64,000 bases of DNA. It comes from Montifringilla adamsi. Lineage: Eukaryota > Chordata > Aves > Passeriformes > Passeridae. The position numbers and the translations under genes were made by a program. Shown here in pieces: positions 1-12,190 of this stretch. The stretch's first letter is position 1, and each line of letters begins with the position of its first letter. Where the stretch lies: contig JAGGNK010012559.1 of assembly GCA_017590115.1 (NCBI GenBank), forward strand, positions 2,401,236-2,465,235, in the 5' to 3' direction. The notes below the pieces were generated by a model. It saw only the letters and a list, made by a program, of their open reading frames with translations, was not told the origin of the DNA and ran no database searches.

Positions 1-1615
1 TCTGTACTTAAGTATTTGCAGGTTACTGGATTATTTTGGATTTGTCCCACATTGTTTCAGTTCCATGTTGATGTTGCTTTGTTCATGAACAGAGTAGGAA
101 GTACAGGTAATTTCTGAATGAAACTGTTTTTTCCTTGATTACTGCCTTCCAGGCTTTACTTTTATTATTGCTACTTCTGCAACACAGCTTTTCATGAGGT
201 TTTGAGCCATCTGTGTGCTGTTCTGACATTCTGAGACTGCAGTTTCTCAAGGTGAAGGAGCCAAAGGAGCTGTTTATTGCTGCTGAGGGGGAAACTCCCT
301 CCTTGTAGCTCAGGTGTGCACCAAGCATGGTGCTCTCTGCCTCCCTCCATCACCTGACTCCATTCAGCATCCCAACAAAAAACAACTGCACAGTTTTGTG
401 TTGGATGAGCAAATTAAACTCTCAGGAAGAGCCTAAAGGTGCCTGAGCTGAACTACACAGGGAGCAGGAGGCTGTATGAGAAATAAACCCAAATCTTGCA
501 ACACCTTTCCCCACCCATCCCTGCTTTCTGGGCTCAACAAAACTGATTTTTTTCTTCTCCCTCATCCACCTCCTGCAGTGCAGGGGAAAGGGAGAAATAG
601 GTCAAATAAATTCTTTTAAACTAATCCATTGGTCAAACTTAAAGTCATGTATAGCTTTATCAAAACAAAGCTGGAATATTTAAACAGAATATTTAATCAA
701 GTTAGAAATGCAACTTTATCCCTCCCCTCTCTTCTAATTTTAAATACTGGATGTCCACATTTTAAAACCCAAGGATGTTTACACTCAAATCTTGAGCTCC
801 CTGTGCCCACAGGGAAGGTGGGTTGTGCTGAAGCAGGGTGACACAGAGGGGGAAGAGTGAGCCCCCCAACATGTTCAGACCTGCCCAGCTGCCCTCTCTA
901 CCCAAGAGAAGGAAAAAACCCTCCCTAGGATCTGACTCCTCTCATGGGCCAGAAAGGGAGCTTGTGTGATTAGATCAAAATTCTAATTTTGAGAATATAC
1001 CACATCCACTCCTGCAGAAATGGCATTTCCTTCTTGCTCTTAGTGGAATGGCAGAGACTCCAAAAAGAAATCTTTCCTGACTGTATTTGCTACTACTCAG
1101 AGAAGCAGAATAAATCCTAATATAGCTATTCTCATTATAAGTAGTAATAATAATAGTTAATTCTTAAATACAATACCCATCAAAAAGCATCTACTGAGGC
1201 TAAAAATAGTATCACACAACAGCTTTAAATAGGAGAGGCTACAATTCAAGAGTTTCATTTTTCAAAGCAGTTATCCACAGAGTTTCACTAAGAATAGTAG
1301 TACAGATATTATTAAAATATCCTTATTCTCACCAAATTAAATGCATGTTATTTCAGTCTCATTCTGTGAAAGACAGGTGTGCTGATGCCATTAAGACTCT
1401 TTGTGACCACTTTTATAAAAGCTTTATACCATAGGGCTAGTTAATTATTTTTTATTGGGAACTTAATCAAAATTTTACCAAATCCAAATAAAGCTATATT
1501 TTCCATAGCTCTGTAAAAAATAAATCAAGAGGAAAATTTCTAAAATGTAAGCTTTATAATTGTAAAAGACCATAAAGAACTGTTCCACACTAAAATCAAA
1601 TTTAAAATCCCATAC
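1..1615 (-). other. EYA3: EYA3 intron 3 (partial), no exon seen
   Basis: This stretch lies downstream of EYA3 exon 3 on the minus strand and should be intron. I looked for the next EYA3 coding segment (family residues following the KKAKMQES block) on the minus strand and saw none, so the remaining exons are left of the window. The sequence is AT-rich with no clear repeat family or RNA gene. Confidence 0.6.
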
Positions 1616-1659
1616 CTCAGGCTCTGCTCTCTGGATTCCTGCATCTTGGCTTTTTTCAC
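1616..1659 (-). CDS. EYA3: EYA3 exon 3 (44 nt)
   Basis: Read on the minus strand, the exon follows a ctttgcag acceptor and ends before gtatgg. It encodes VKKAKMQESREQSL plus two bases (phase 2 exit). The basic KKAK patch is typical of the EYA3 N-terminus. Confidence 0.92.
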
Positions 1660-3540
1660 CTGCAAAGACAAAAATGTTCAGAGCTACAGCTCTCATCAGT
1701 ATAACCATGGGCTCTTCATCTCAAAACAGGTTTTTTCCTAATTAGAAAACAAGGGCTAACACTGGATATTGTATAGCAGAATTACTGAATAACTACTCAT
1801 GTTAGTTACACTAGTAACAGGTGCTGAGATATACAGCCAAAGAAATGACTGGTAAGGACAATTTTACGGAAATTGAATAAAACAGCCATAAATTTTAAGA
1901 AAATCCTACTCTGCACAGATTCAGCACTATCACAAATTTTGCTCTTTTTTTCCCCCTGTATTTTAATATTGCATAAAGATAGGAACATGATTGCTTTTTC
2001 TGTAACAAATGAGGAGTTTTGACTCCTGACTAAAACTAATACAGGACTTTTTCTCATTTTGTAGGTGCCAGCTGGATCCTGTTCCTGTACAGGGTATTAC
2101 ACCACAGACAGCACTGGCTGGAACACAAATTTGGTTTCAGCAGGCTACAAACATTTCTGTGAAACTCTCAGAAGGATGCCACGGTGAGTTTCTCCTGCAA
2201 GAACGTGCCATTACTACCTCACTCATTCATTATGATCCATCTAATCTCATGTTCTGTCACAGAATGACTGACTGGTATCACTGGTATTCTTAAAAGAAAC
2301 TACCAAGAAAATCTTTAGCTGATTATTACAGCAGAATCTGCTTAAAGGACACACCACTGAAAATTAGCTGTACCCTATCTCTCAGGCCCTAAAGAATAAA
2401 GACAGTTTTCATTATATTAGGATGTATTTGGAGAGATTTCCTTTTTTTAGCACAGGCAATTAATTTTTAAACTCCTCAAATAGCTGGAGTACAGACTATA
2501 TGATTTTGCTGCTTAATTTCACATTTTGTGGATATTACTCAGGCCCATCTGCAGCTTGTGGTAAGCCAGGTTCTGAATAATTTTACATTTCCATTTCATT
2601 TGTCTTTGTTCCTAAGTCATAAAATTGCATAAATGACATTACAATGTATTTTCTAACTAGTTTAACTGAAGAATATTAAATTATCACATTAAAAAGGCAT
2701 CAAAATCTTTTCAATTACAACACACCCAAAGTGCCCTCAAGCACATTATTCTGTTTCTGTATGTATTTGACAAGGTCTCCAAGATTACAAGCATCACTCC
2801 CATTGTAACTTGGCAAGTTCTTGTTGAGTTTGTGCCAGGTTTATTTTGGGAACAGAATGGTAATACAAACATTAATTCCTATGCTATTATGTTTTAGATA
2901 CACAATTTAATTAATCTCATACTTTATTGATAATTCTCTACCCAACACTTCTGTGCTGTGCTATTATCAGTTATTGATAATGCAAACACTATTGCAAATA
3001 CTTCACAGACACCTAGCAAGTTTAACCTTCAGACATGCTTCCCTACCCCAACCTACTGTTACATCAGTCATTTAAAAATGCCTTCCACTTGTGGAAACAA
3101 TAAATCACAGGATCTTTTCAAGATCTCAAGCATATGAAGAATTAAAGACTATACACTCTGTAATACCCAGCATGCTGAATTTATCCCTAAAATAGTGAAT
3201 TTTGTTTTCTCTACAACAGGCTTGATATAAGTCTGGTTTTCTGAGCATAACAAGTAATCACTTTGCATAGAAACATCATAAACTTCAAGAACATATAACT
3301 ATTCCTTTCTTACTACTGCCCGTACAATTATAGCAAATTAAATGTACAGCACATTTTATGAACAACAAAATGCTTTTTGTCCTCTGGATAAGTACACAAA
3401 GTATAAGCTTTCTTTTCCAATATTAGTTAAAATAACTGTATACCAAAATTGTGAGCTCACTAATTTGTTTTACATTTTCATTTTCAACCTTTTTTAAATG
3501 TACTTACTGGTTGCTCGGGTAAGTCTTGTGACTCTTCCAT
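1616..3540 (-). CDS. EYA3: EYA3, N-terminal coding part (exons 2-3), gene continues off the left edge
   Basis: Eyes absent homolog 3 is a nuclear transcription coactivator of SIX proteins with a C-terminal haloacid-dehalogenase tyrosine phosphatase domain that acts on histone H2AX Tyr142. Only the first 25 codons are here. Exon 2 gives MEESQDLPEQP and exon 3 gives VKKAKMQESREQSL, joined in phase 0. This matches the start of vertebrate EYA3 (human MEEEQDLPEQP then VKKAKMQESGEQ). Both exons have canonical GT/AG borders on the minus strand. The transactivation and phosphatase domains lie outside the window. Upstream, a CpG island at 15.4-16.1 kb supplies the untranslated first exon across a 12-kb intron. 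The short match is highly specific, and human gene order (EYA3 next to PTAFR, same strand) agrees. Confidence 0.93.
1660..3507 (-). other. EYA3: EYA3 intron 2
   Basis: AT-rich intron between the two coding exons. Apart from the plus-strand exon-like segment at 2065-2183, listed separately, I see no repeat or gene in it. Confidence 0.85.
2065..2183 (+). other. Exon-like segment antisense to EYA3 (unidentified)
   Basis: On the plus strand this 119-nt segment is preceded by a pyrimidine-rich tract ending in tttgtag and followed by gtgagttt, a near-consensus donor. At least two plus-strand frames are open throughout, while the minus-strand frames I checked contain stops. One frame reads VPAGSCSCTGYY and continues Cys- and Tyr-containing; another starts CQLDPVPVQG. 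I do not recognise either. It could be an exon of an antisense transcript, an exonised old repeat, or chance. Confidence 0.3.
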
Positions 3541-3602
3541 GGGTATTACTATTTTAATGCTTAAATGATTCAAATCGTGTGTTCCTCAGCAGTCTTCAAG
3601 CC
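3508..3602 (-). CDS. EYA3: EYA3 exon 2 with start codon
   Basis: The minus-strand ATG is at 3540-3538 and the coding part is 3508-3540 (MEESQDLPEQP), followed by the donor gtaagtac. The best acceptor is a T-run ending in gacag just right of 3602, giving about 62 nt of 5' UTR in this exon. The coding part is firm; the UTR border is inferred from the pyrimidine tract. Confidence 0.9.
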
Positions 3603-4775
3603 CTGTCAAAAAAAGGTGTTCATGGCTTTATGTACTTTTTGGGGGCTTATCATGTAGGCTATCAGAGAATATTAATTGTTATATACTCCTCCCATGAAAC
3701 TCGTGTGGCCATCTCCCAAATAAAATACAAAATTCATATATGGAAAGATTTCATAAACAAGGGATTTAGCTTTAAGCTTTGAAGACACAGATTTTTCATG
3801 CACATGGTACATTTCTACACCATTTACTCGGACCACGCTGACTGCAGAAGCTAACACACTAATCAGACACGTGCACCATGATTTTAAAGACAGTTTAAAT
3901 GATCAAGTCTGGTCTACTAGGTCAGTAAACAGCATGATTCAATCTAACCTGTTTTAATTTAGAACATTTATATAACAATAAAAAAAAAAATCAGGACAAG
4001 ACTGTACACCTAAATGCATTTACACACAGTGCTGTTCCCCACCAAACTGACAAAGCAAGTTCATTATTTCAACTGCACCTTTCAAAAAGAGAAGTTTGAT
4101 GAAATTTTATAAAATAATTTTTATTTTGGAAGCATTTAGCAGAGAAATCTTATATACGACATCAAAAAGCTGCTGCCTTCCAGGGGCTTAAAATCATGAA
4201 AAAGAAATTTTGCACAATACTTTTACAACCTGATTTAACTTTTGCAATTTGCTGGGCAAAAAATAAAGGCCTGTGTCCTCCTGGCTTCCCCCTCTGCCCA
4301 CCTGATGTGCACCAGCAGTATGATCTGTGTTTTTGTTCTTTCTGCATCTCATTTTGGAGCCACTTTATTAAAACCGACCCCAACCTCTTCAGAGCAGCTT
4401 TTCCTGAGCTGCCTCCTCTGCCACACACCCACACAGCACAACTTCAGGGGACTGCAGAAATTAGAATAAAAGATGAAAAACACTTAGTGGGTTGGAGAAG
4501 TTAAATCCAGAGACTTTCTGTGCTGAGGTAAATCCTATTCCTGCCTCCACAGAAGTCTAGCCCTAAGTGTCTGCAGAAACGTGAAAGGGCTATTTTCCAC
4601 ACCACTCCTTCCTCTAGGACCTTCTGCTTCCCCACCCTGCCCGGAGTACTCGGGCACCTCCAAACCACGGGATTATCCCCACACAAAGTGACTGAACTAG
4701 TTTACAGAATCAACTTTCTGGTGTCCTGGAAACCACGGCTCTGTCCCCTCCCTGGCTCCTGCCAGACCCACTTAC

Positions 4776-4855
4776 CCCGGCAGCACGTGCAGCCCACCAG
4801 CAGCCCGGCCCCACGTGCCGGCCACAGGGATGCTACGCAGCCCGGAATAATTTCA
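4776..4855 (-). promoter_or_regulatory. EYA3: Candidate alternative EYA3 5' exon with two E-boxes
   Basis: A GC-rich pocket in AT-rich intron ends, on the minus strand, at a perfect donor (gtaagtgg, GT at 4774-4775). It contains two CACGTG E-boxes, at 4784-4789 and 4812-4817, the core bound by MYC/USF-type factors. It sits 1.2 kb upstream of the ATG exon and is in the right orientation to splice to it. The left border is the donor; the right border is a guess. Confidence 0.3.
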
Positions 4856-7851
4856 AAACCATGAAAACACAAAAGGTTTCTCCCTCATTTTAGGGCAGGT
4901 CTTACGTTCCAGGGTGTATTATATGTACCAGGATAACATTTCATTGAGGGTTTGAGGATTTTGCAAGGCTGCCACTCCTAATCAAAGCTACTTACCGTTA
5001 CTGCCTGAATTTTAAGTCAACAAAATTCACAATTAGTCTTTTCCATAATTCAGGTTCTTTGGAAATGACCCTATTCACAACACACAAGTCTACAATACAA
5101 AGCACTACTGTCACCTTTGCAATTGTTCCTCCATCAGTTTCAATCAGTTTTATTTTTTGTAAAATTATTAGTTATTTTTTGTAAAAATAACAGAAAAATT
5201 AGGACTGAAGAGAAACTCTGCCACTCAGAAATTATACAACGGAGTACAAAATACAATGGCCAAGAGCAAGATTTGTAATTCATACCAAGAGGTCCTGTCC
5301 CTTATCCTTCACTTCTGTTATTTAACACTGCTTTGTTGTGTAATTTCATACAAAACTTAACTCTCAAACTTAACCCTTCACTATGTAAAAATATTTTACA
5401 TTCCACTGATACATACAGCAGTAACTTCCCATGCCATGCTTTGCTTAAAAGCCGTGAGTAGTTCTTCAATTTTGGTTTTCAAAAGGATTTAAATAATTAC
5501 AAAGACAAAATGATTCTCGGAGTCCCACTGGAATATCTCACATGTGTGAAGAAAATACTCCTTCCAAATAATATGGGCACCTTGTAGCACCTGGAAGCAG
5601 ATGATTGAACCAAAGCAAATGAACAGAAAGTGCCTGCCTCAATGGCAGGCAGAACTTGACCTCTGGTGGCTTCATGCCTTCTCCCAGGGAAGTGAGAATT
5701 CCAAGAGAGAACCTGGCCTAGGGTGGCTTCCTGCCTTCCCTGTACCTCCAGGAACAGCAGCAGGGGCAGAGGACAACACATCCCACTCGAGGTGTGTGTG
5801 GTTCCACAGACCAAGCAGCTGGGTGGAATGGAGGCACTGAGCTCCACATCTGGGAGCAAGGGGTGAGGGCATCCCCCCAGCCAGGGCCAGCAGCAGCTGA
5901 CAGTGGTGTGGGAAAAGGGAGAGCTCCTGCCTCTCCCAGCCTCCTGCACCCCACTGCTGCCTGCCTGACACTCCCTCCTTCCTGCCACCACAGGCTTGTG
6001 AGGTTGAACAGCAGTCTGGATGTAGGATCTGCCAAGGGAAAAGAAAGAGAAAGCAAAGAAAAACCAGAGAGACCCAAGCACAGTCTTTCTGCTAAGCAGA
6101 TGACAGAAAGATCAGCTCTGGCTCCGCACAGCCCTGCTCCAGGGGAGCCAGCAGGATGAGGGTCAGGAAAAACATGCAAGCAGAGCAGCAGGATATCCCT
6201 TTTCAGCCACAGCCATGGCAAATGAAACCATAATTTTATCATCTACTTGATGTTCCACTTTGATGAAGCAGAGACATGACAGTGATAAATATACCACAGC
6301 CTTTCACCTGTATCACCCACTCAGTCACCAGACTCTCATGCAGAGCAGGCACACGTCCTCTTGTGGCTGGGCACAGAAAGTCCTTGGATCATGGCATGGC
6401 AGGAACTCTCCCTGCCTCTCTCCTCCTGCACTGAGTGAAGCTGCTGTCAGCTCCAAGGCTGAAGGCACCAGCAGGATCCAGGGAGCAGCTGCTCCTGCCC
6501 CATTCATCTCCCTAGCAGCCTCTCCACCACAGCTGATGCCCAGCCAGCCCCTGCCCTTGGTGGGTACATGCCCCAGGGCCCCGAGCCCCTCCAGGTGCTG
6601 TGGGACACCTCCTCACCCAGTATGAGAGGTCTGAACCACCCAGAGCTTGGCTTTCCCAAAAATCAAACCCAGCATCTTGCACTTGCTCAGCCTCAGCTGC
6701 CTCAGAGGAGCACACAGAGCCAGCAGCTCACTAGCAACAAAGATGATTTTTAAAAACTGAAAAAACACAACATTGATTTTTTAGGGGATTTTTTTTTTTT
6801 GTTGTTTTGGCTTTTTTTGCACATCAAATCTCAAGATTAGATTTTAACTTGTATAAAACTCAAGTTAACTGCACCTCATGTAAGCTTTTTTTTTTTTTAC
6901 ACATTATTACGGAACATTTTTAAACCCTAAGTGAACACAACAGCAGAAGTATCAAAGATTCAGGATGTGAGAATGCTTCTGTGGGCCACTGGGTTTGTGA
7001 ATGAGAAAAACAGTACAAAATGGAAGCAAGTGTGCAAGAAGCCATTAAATGAGCTGCTGCAATGAAAGAAACATTCAGAAAAATGAGTCCATTGTTCTGC
7101 TTCTGGAAACCAGCAAGGTGCCACACTTTTTTGCTTTATGGGATGATTTTTGTTAATTACCTGTTGAAAACTATTCTGTAATATGTGACTTAAACACCAG
7201 ATTTTATTTGATCTAGACTTGTTTTGAATAAACATCCTCTTCCAACTTGCAAGGAGCACCAACAACGCAAAATAATAAGAAATTTGGTTTGTGTGTCATT
7301 TTATTTTGTTTGCTCAATTTAAGGAGCCACATTATCGAAACTTCAAACCAGAAGGCATCAGAGCAGAGGTATGGGCTGCAGAATCACTCTCAGCAGCTGC
7401 CTTCTGCTCTGCACATCTTGATGCCAATAATCCACCATTAAAAGCCCTGGCAAGCGATCTCCAACTTCTTGCACTAAATCCTGTTTTAAAAATCCTAAAA
7501 TACAAAGCCCAGCTTGGTCAGACTTTCTCAAACTAGATACTCTGGATAGAATTTCTGAAAGCTGCCTGCTATGAGCAGCACCTGGATAGACTGTTATTTA
7601 CTTTCAGCTTGTGCTTTTCAAGCCCATCTGCTTTGGCTTTGAATACAGTTTCATGCAAGAAACAGTTCTCCCAAGCTGCAAATAATTAAAGTCAGGATAC
7701 TGTGATAAAACCAACACGCAGTAATTATACTGATTAGAAAAAAAAGCTAATTGACTATGGTTTTATATTACTTTAAAACAGTCACTATTTCCCTAAGAAC
7801 AAAGTTTTGATTGGAGCAATGAAATTACATCTATTAAACAGAGCTGGAATA

Positions 7852-9130
7852 AAATCATAGGATCATTTATTTTGGAAAAGACCTCCAAGATCATTAGGTC
7901 CAACCAATACCCAGCACTGCCAAGGCCACCACTAACCCATGTCCACAAGTGCCTTGTCTTTTAAACCCCTCAAGGGATGGTGACTCCACCTCTGCTCTGG
8001 GCAGCCTGTGCCAGGGCTGGACATCCCTTTCAGGGAAGAAATTTTCCCAAATATCCAATCTAAACCTTCCCTGGCACAGCTTGAGGCCATTTTTTCTTGT
8101 CCTGTCCCTTGTCCCCTGGGAACTGAGCCTGACCCCACCTGGCTCCATCCTCCTGCCAGGGAGTTGTGGAGAGCAAGAAGATCCTCCCAAGCTTCCTCTT
8201 CTCCAGCTGCTCCTCATCAGACTTATGCTTCAGCCCCTTCCCCAGCTCTGTTCCCTTCTCGGAAGATGTTCCAGCCCTTCAATACTTGTATTGTAGTGAG
8301 GGGCCCAAAACTGAACCCAAAAGAGGGGGAAAATCACTTCCCTATTCCTGCTTGACACACCGTTTTTCACACAGGCCAGGATGCCCTTGGCATTTTTGGC
8401 CACCTACATGCTAGTTCATGTTCAGCAGCTGTCAACCACCACCCCCAGGTCCTTTCCTGATGGGCCCCCTTCCCACCACCTTCCTCCCAGCCTGGAGTGT
8501 TCCATGGGATTGTTGTGCTTAGGATGCATTCCATTCCCTTGTCTAGAACATCCATAAAGATATTAAGGAGGACTGGTCTCAATCCTGAACCTGGGGAACT
8601 CCACCAGTGCCCAGCCCCACAGGGATGTAGCTCCATTTCCCTTCACTCTCTGGGCCCAGCCATCCAGACAGTTTTAAACCCAGCAAAGAACACACCTGCC
8701 CAATCCCTGAGCAGCCACTTTCTCCAGGAGAAATGGGTTTACTAAGGTTCAGGTAGACACATCCACAGCCCTTTCCTTATCCACAATGCAAGTCACCTTG
8801 CAGAAGGAGATCAGGTTGGTCAGGCAGGATCTGCTGGCTGGGACTGACCCCTGGGTGTCCTGTATGTGCCACATGATGCCATGGGAGATGGTCTGTCTGT
8901 TCTACAGCCTTCCACTCCACTGAGGGCAGGCTGCAGTCCCCACATCCATTTTCTGACCCTCCTTCTAGATGGGCGTTACACTTGCAAGCACCCAGTCAAG
9001 TGGGACCCTCCTGGTCAGCCAGGAAGGCTGGGAAACGATGGAAGGTGGCTCAGTGAGCACGTCTGCAGCTCCTTCAGTGCCCTTGACTGGATCCTGCATG
9101 GCCCCAGAGACTTGTCTAAGTGGTGTAGTA
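7852..9130 (-). mobile_element. CR1 LINE, 3' portion, minus strand
   Basis: The left edge is the reverse complement of the CR1 tail (atcatag / gatcattta), followed by the hallmark antisense block of CR1 3' ends (tggaaaagacctccaagatc, then gtccaacc). About 1.28 kb of CR1 body follows, including reverse-transcriptase-derived sequence. The frames are broken, so this is a dead 5'-truncated copy inside EYA3 intron 1. Several apparent open frames here are fragments of it. The right edge is approximate. Confidence 0.9.
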
Positions 9131-11829
9131 TGTATTTATAGAAACATTTTTTATTGTCTTTTACAGCAATGGCTGTAATGTTTTGTGCGAGTTTTTTGTA
9201 CAAGTCACCTGTGCAGTTATTTTCACTCCTTAGTTGTTCAAGGACCACCACCTTACAATGAACAGCAACAAAAATACATGAATTAGGCAGCAGAATAGTA
9301 TAGTGTTCCCATATTTTCTGGTGGGGTATCTCATGACAGCGTGCCCCATGCTGCTGCATTACACACACACAGGATCAGAGCATGCAGCCAAAACAATCCA
9401 AGACATCACCCAAGTGGAGCAGAGCTTTTCCTCACAATGTTTTCACTCCATGCCACTCACCACATGACAGCTCCTGACAGAGGAGCAGAACTTGGCACAG
9501 TGCAGCACAGCAGATCTACCCCTCTTTCTTTTTTTAGATTTAATTAGAATACCCAAATAGAACCAAAAGCAGAAGAGACACATATTGACATTACTATGCA
9601 CTGCACAATGTAGCAGAGCTCACAGCAAACACTGATACTCCACTGTTGGCTTTTCTCATCCTCCACACACACCCACATGCCCCTGGGTACAACACACAGG
9701 TATCTGCAAAATACTGTGACAACCAGACAAATAAACCTTTGTGATGAGTGCTGCTGGATGAATCCCTGCTCTCTCTCCATGCTCCTTCTTCCCTTCTTTA
9801 TCAGCCAGGAAATTTCAAAATTAAACATTATAAAAGTTATAAGGAAGGAGTTTTGTATGCCTTATTTCTGAAGGTATGGATGGTCATGACAAGCCTCCAA
9901 ATGCTGTCCTGTAGGACTAAAAAAATCATGGTTTGATTAAAATTTCATAACTTTAAAATGGAAAAAAAAACCTGTGTTGTGAGAAATAAAATAAGAAATA
10001 AACACAGTGAGAAAATAACTGAAATCAAACATGGAAATACAAATCTAGTTTTCTCCTAAGCAGTGCCTGTTCCACTGACAGGAAGTTCCCCACGATTTTT
10101 AGATCCTTGAAGGGCTATCAGTGTTCTGAGTGTCTGCAGCTCACTCTGCCTGACCGATGACACATGCTTGTTTTCCCAGTTCTTATGCAATGCTTTTTCA
10201 ATTTGATTTTGAAACACAGCAGGGAAAATTTTAATGGGGAAAATAACTGTTTTCACAAAAGGAAGACTTGGAAAGAACAACTTCATCCTCAAGAAAAACA
10301 ACTCCCACTGAGCCCAGAAATCATGTGGCAACTCCTGCTAGACAGAGCCAACATGCAGCACTCACAGGGCAGGAGAACACAGAACTGCTGCTACCTTTCA
10401 GTGACAGAACCAAAGCACAGGGATTTACAGAAACATCAGCCAAGCAGAACAATTGATTTCCTCCTCTCTTCCTGAGGATACAACCTGCAGTGAGACCAAA
10501 CAGATTTTCCCTTGAAGATCACACAGAGTCTGGTACCTGAAATCTCACAACCCATATACACTTTTGTGTTTCTGGAAATAATTAAACAGGTCACAAACTT
10601 CTAGAGCTGCAGTGCCAGACAGAAAAAAAAATGCTGTTTGACTTCCATGGTTTTAAAAACAAACTTCCCAACAGCAGGACATGCTGCCCTGAATTCCTCA
10701 AAGCCACTTCAGACATAGCCTAATAGATTAGGACACTTCCTGAACAAAAGACTGAACATTCTAAACTTCTCTCAATCAGACAGCAAATCTGCATCACATT
10801 AACCACAAAAAAGAACTACTGACATTACGCACGTCTAAATTCCATTTTCAATAAAAGATTTGACTCATACAATCTCAAGAAGTCACACAGCTACCACCAG
10901 AGGCTGCCACAAAATGCACCTATACTTCTATTAGAGGAACTCTTTCAGTACTCAACTGTACTCAGTTCAAGGTCCCAGGAGAAGATGACAACTAAAATAA
11001 ACAGCCATCTTACAGTTTGTTCAGAAGGCTGATCTGATCTGTACAGTGCTATGGGGGGGCGTGAAGAGGCAATGTTTGATCATCAAGGACAGCTTCCCCA
11101 AGCACAAGAGCCCAGTCCAGCCCAAGAGGCGAGAAAATGAGCAAATGCAGGGGGGGACAGTTTGCCTGGACAGACAACTTCTGATTAGCTCAAAAAAGAA
11201 GAATCTGGGAGGTCAAGCAAGGACCAGGTACATGTGAGGACTTCACCAAAACTGCTGAAGATAGCTTCCAGGAGGAAATGAACAAGATCATGAAGACATC
11301 TCATTGCTATAAATGTATTTTCTTCAGACCTTGGCACTGAGAATCAATCCCTAGCTGGATAACAAACAAATCCCAGTAAAACCAGTGCTGTATGTCCCAG
11401 AATGCCTGATGACCTCAGAACATGTCAAGCACAAGATGAATGCAGGCAGATGAAGAACCTGGTCATTGCTTTACTAACAGATCTGTGACTAATTGACCTG
11501 TGGCCAGTGAGAAGACTGTGCACTTTCATTTCAGCTGACACCAGCTGAGAGGTGCCACATTATGCAAACTCCTGCATTGCTAATCAAAGCATGTTTAACC
11601 TGACACTGTTAAGTCACAACCAGTTTTATCTGACACCTGGGACAGGTGAGGAGCAGAGCACAACTCACTTCCACAGCTCTTGGGGCCTGGCAGCTCTGTC
11701 ACCTGTGACCACAGGCCTGTTCCAGGGGCTCTGGAAGAGTGAGGAACAGGACTGAAGTCTGGGCAGAAGCAGAGGCTGACACACACCTCTGGGCTGAACA
11801 ACGGCCCAGGGAATGCCTGTCTTGCTTAC

Positions 11830-12190
11830 CGTATGTATAAGAATGTGTTCTTTGCTGACAGAGTGACAAAACTATCTTTTGTCTTTTTAAAAAGGAAAAG
11901 AGCTTAGAAGTTTTTCTTTTTAATTAGGTGAAAAGACACCTCATAAGACTTGGGAGACTTTATTTTAAACTTAAAGATAGCTAACTGGACAGGAGCCAAA
12001 AAGTTTCGTTTGAGCAATTTACTAGAAAAAAAAAGAAAACAAAGAAACTAATCGCTTTTGTAAAATGTTTTACTAAGAGTAAAAACTTTTTGCACTTAGC
12101 TTGGTTTTTCTTTGTAAAGAGTTTTGTTATTTTGCCTTTTATTAAAACTTTTTCGTTTCTAACACTACTACAGAAGCTATTCTACTAATT
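11830..12190. mobile_element. Possible LTR-derived AT-rich segment
   Basis: Unusual A/T-run-rich block with repeated aaaacttttt-type words, a tattaaa poly(A)-like signal near 12141 and abrupt composition edges. The style resembles the U3/R of some bird ERV LTRs, but I found neither target-site duplications nor firm termini. The sequence just left (11.0-11.8 kb) may also be transposon-derived. Confidence 0.3.

Noticed and set aside
5497..6242. 194-aa and 174-aa minus-strand frames in EYA3 intron 1
   Set aside because: They overlap each other and plus-strand frames, with no EYA3 similarity and no splice signals.
7894..9368. Several open frames of 80-117 aa
   Set aside because: Fragments of the CR1 copy at 7.85-9.13 kb or its flank.
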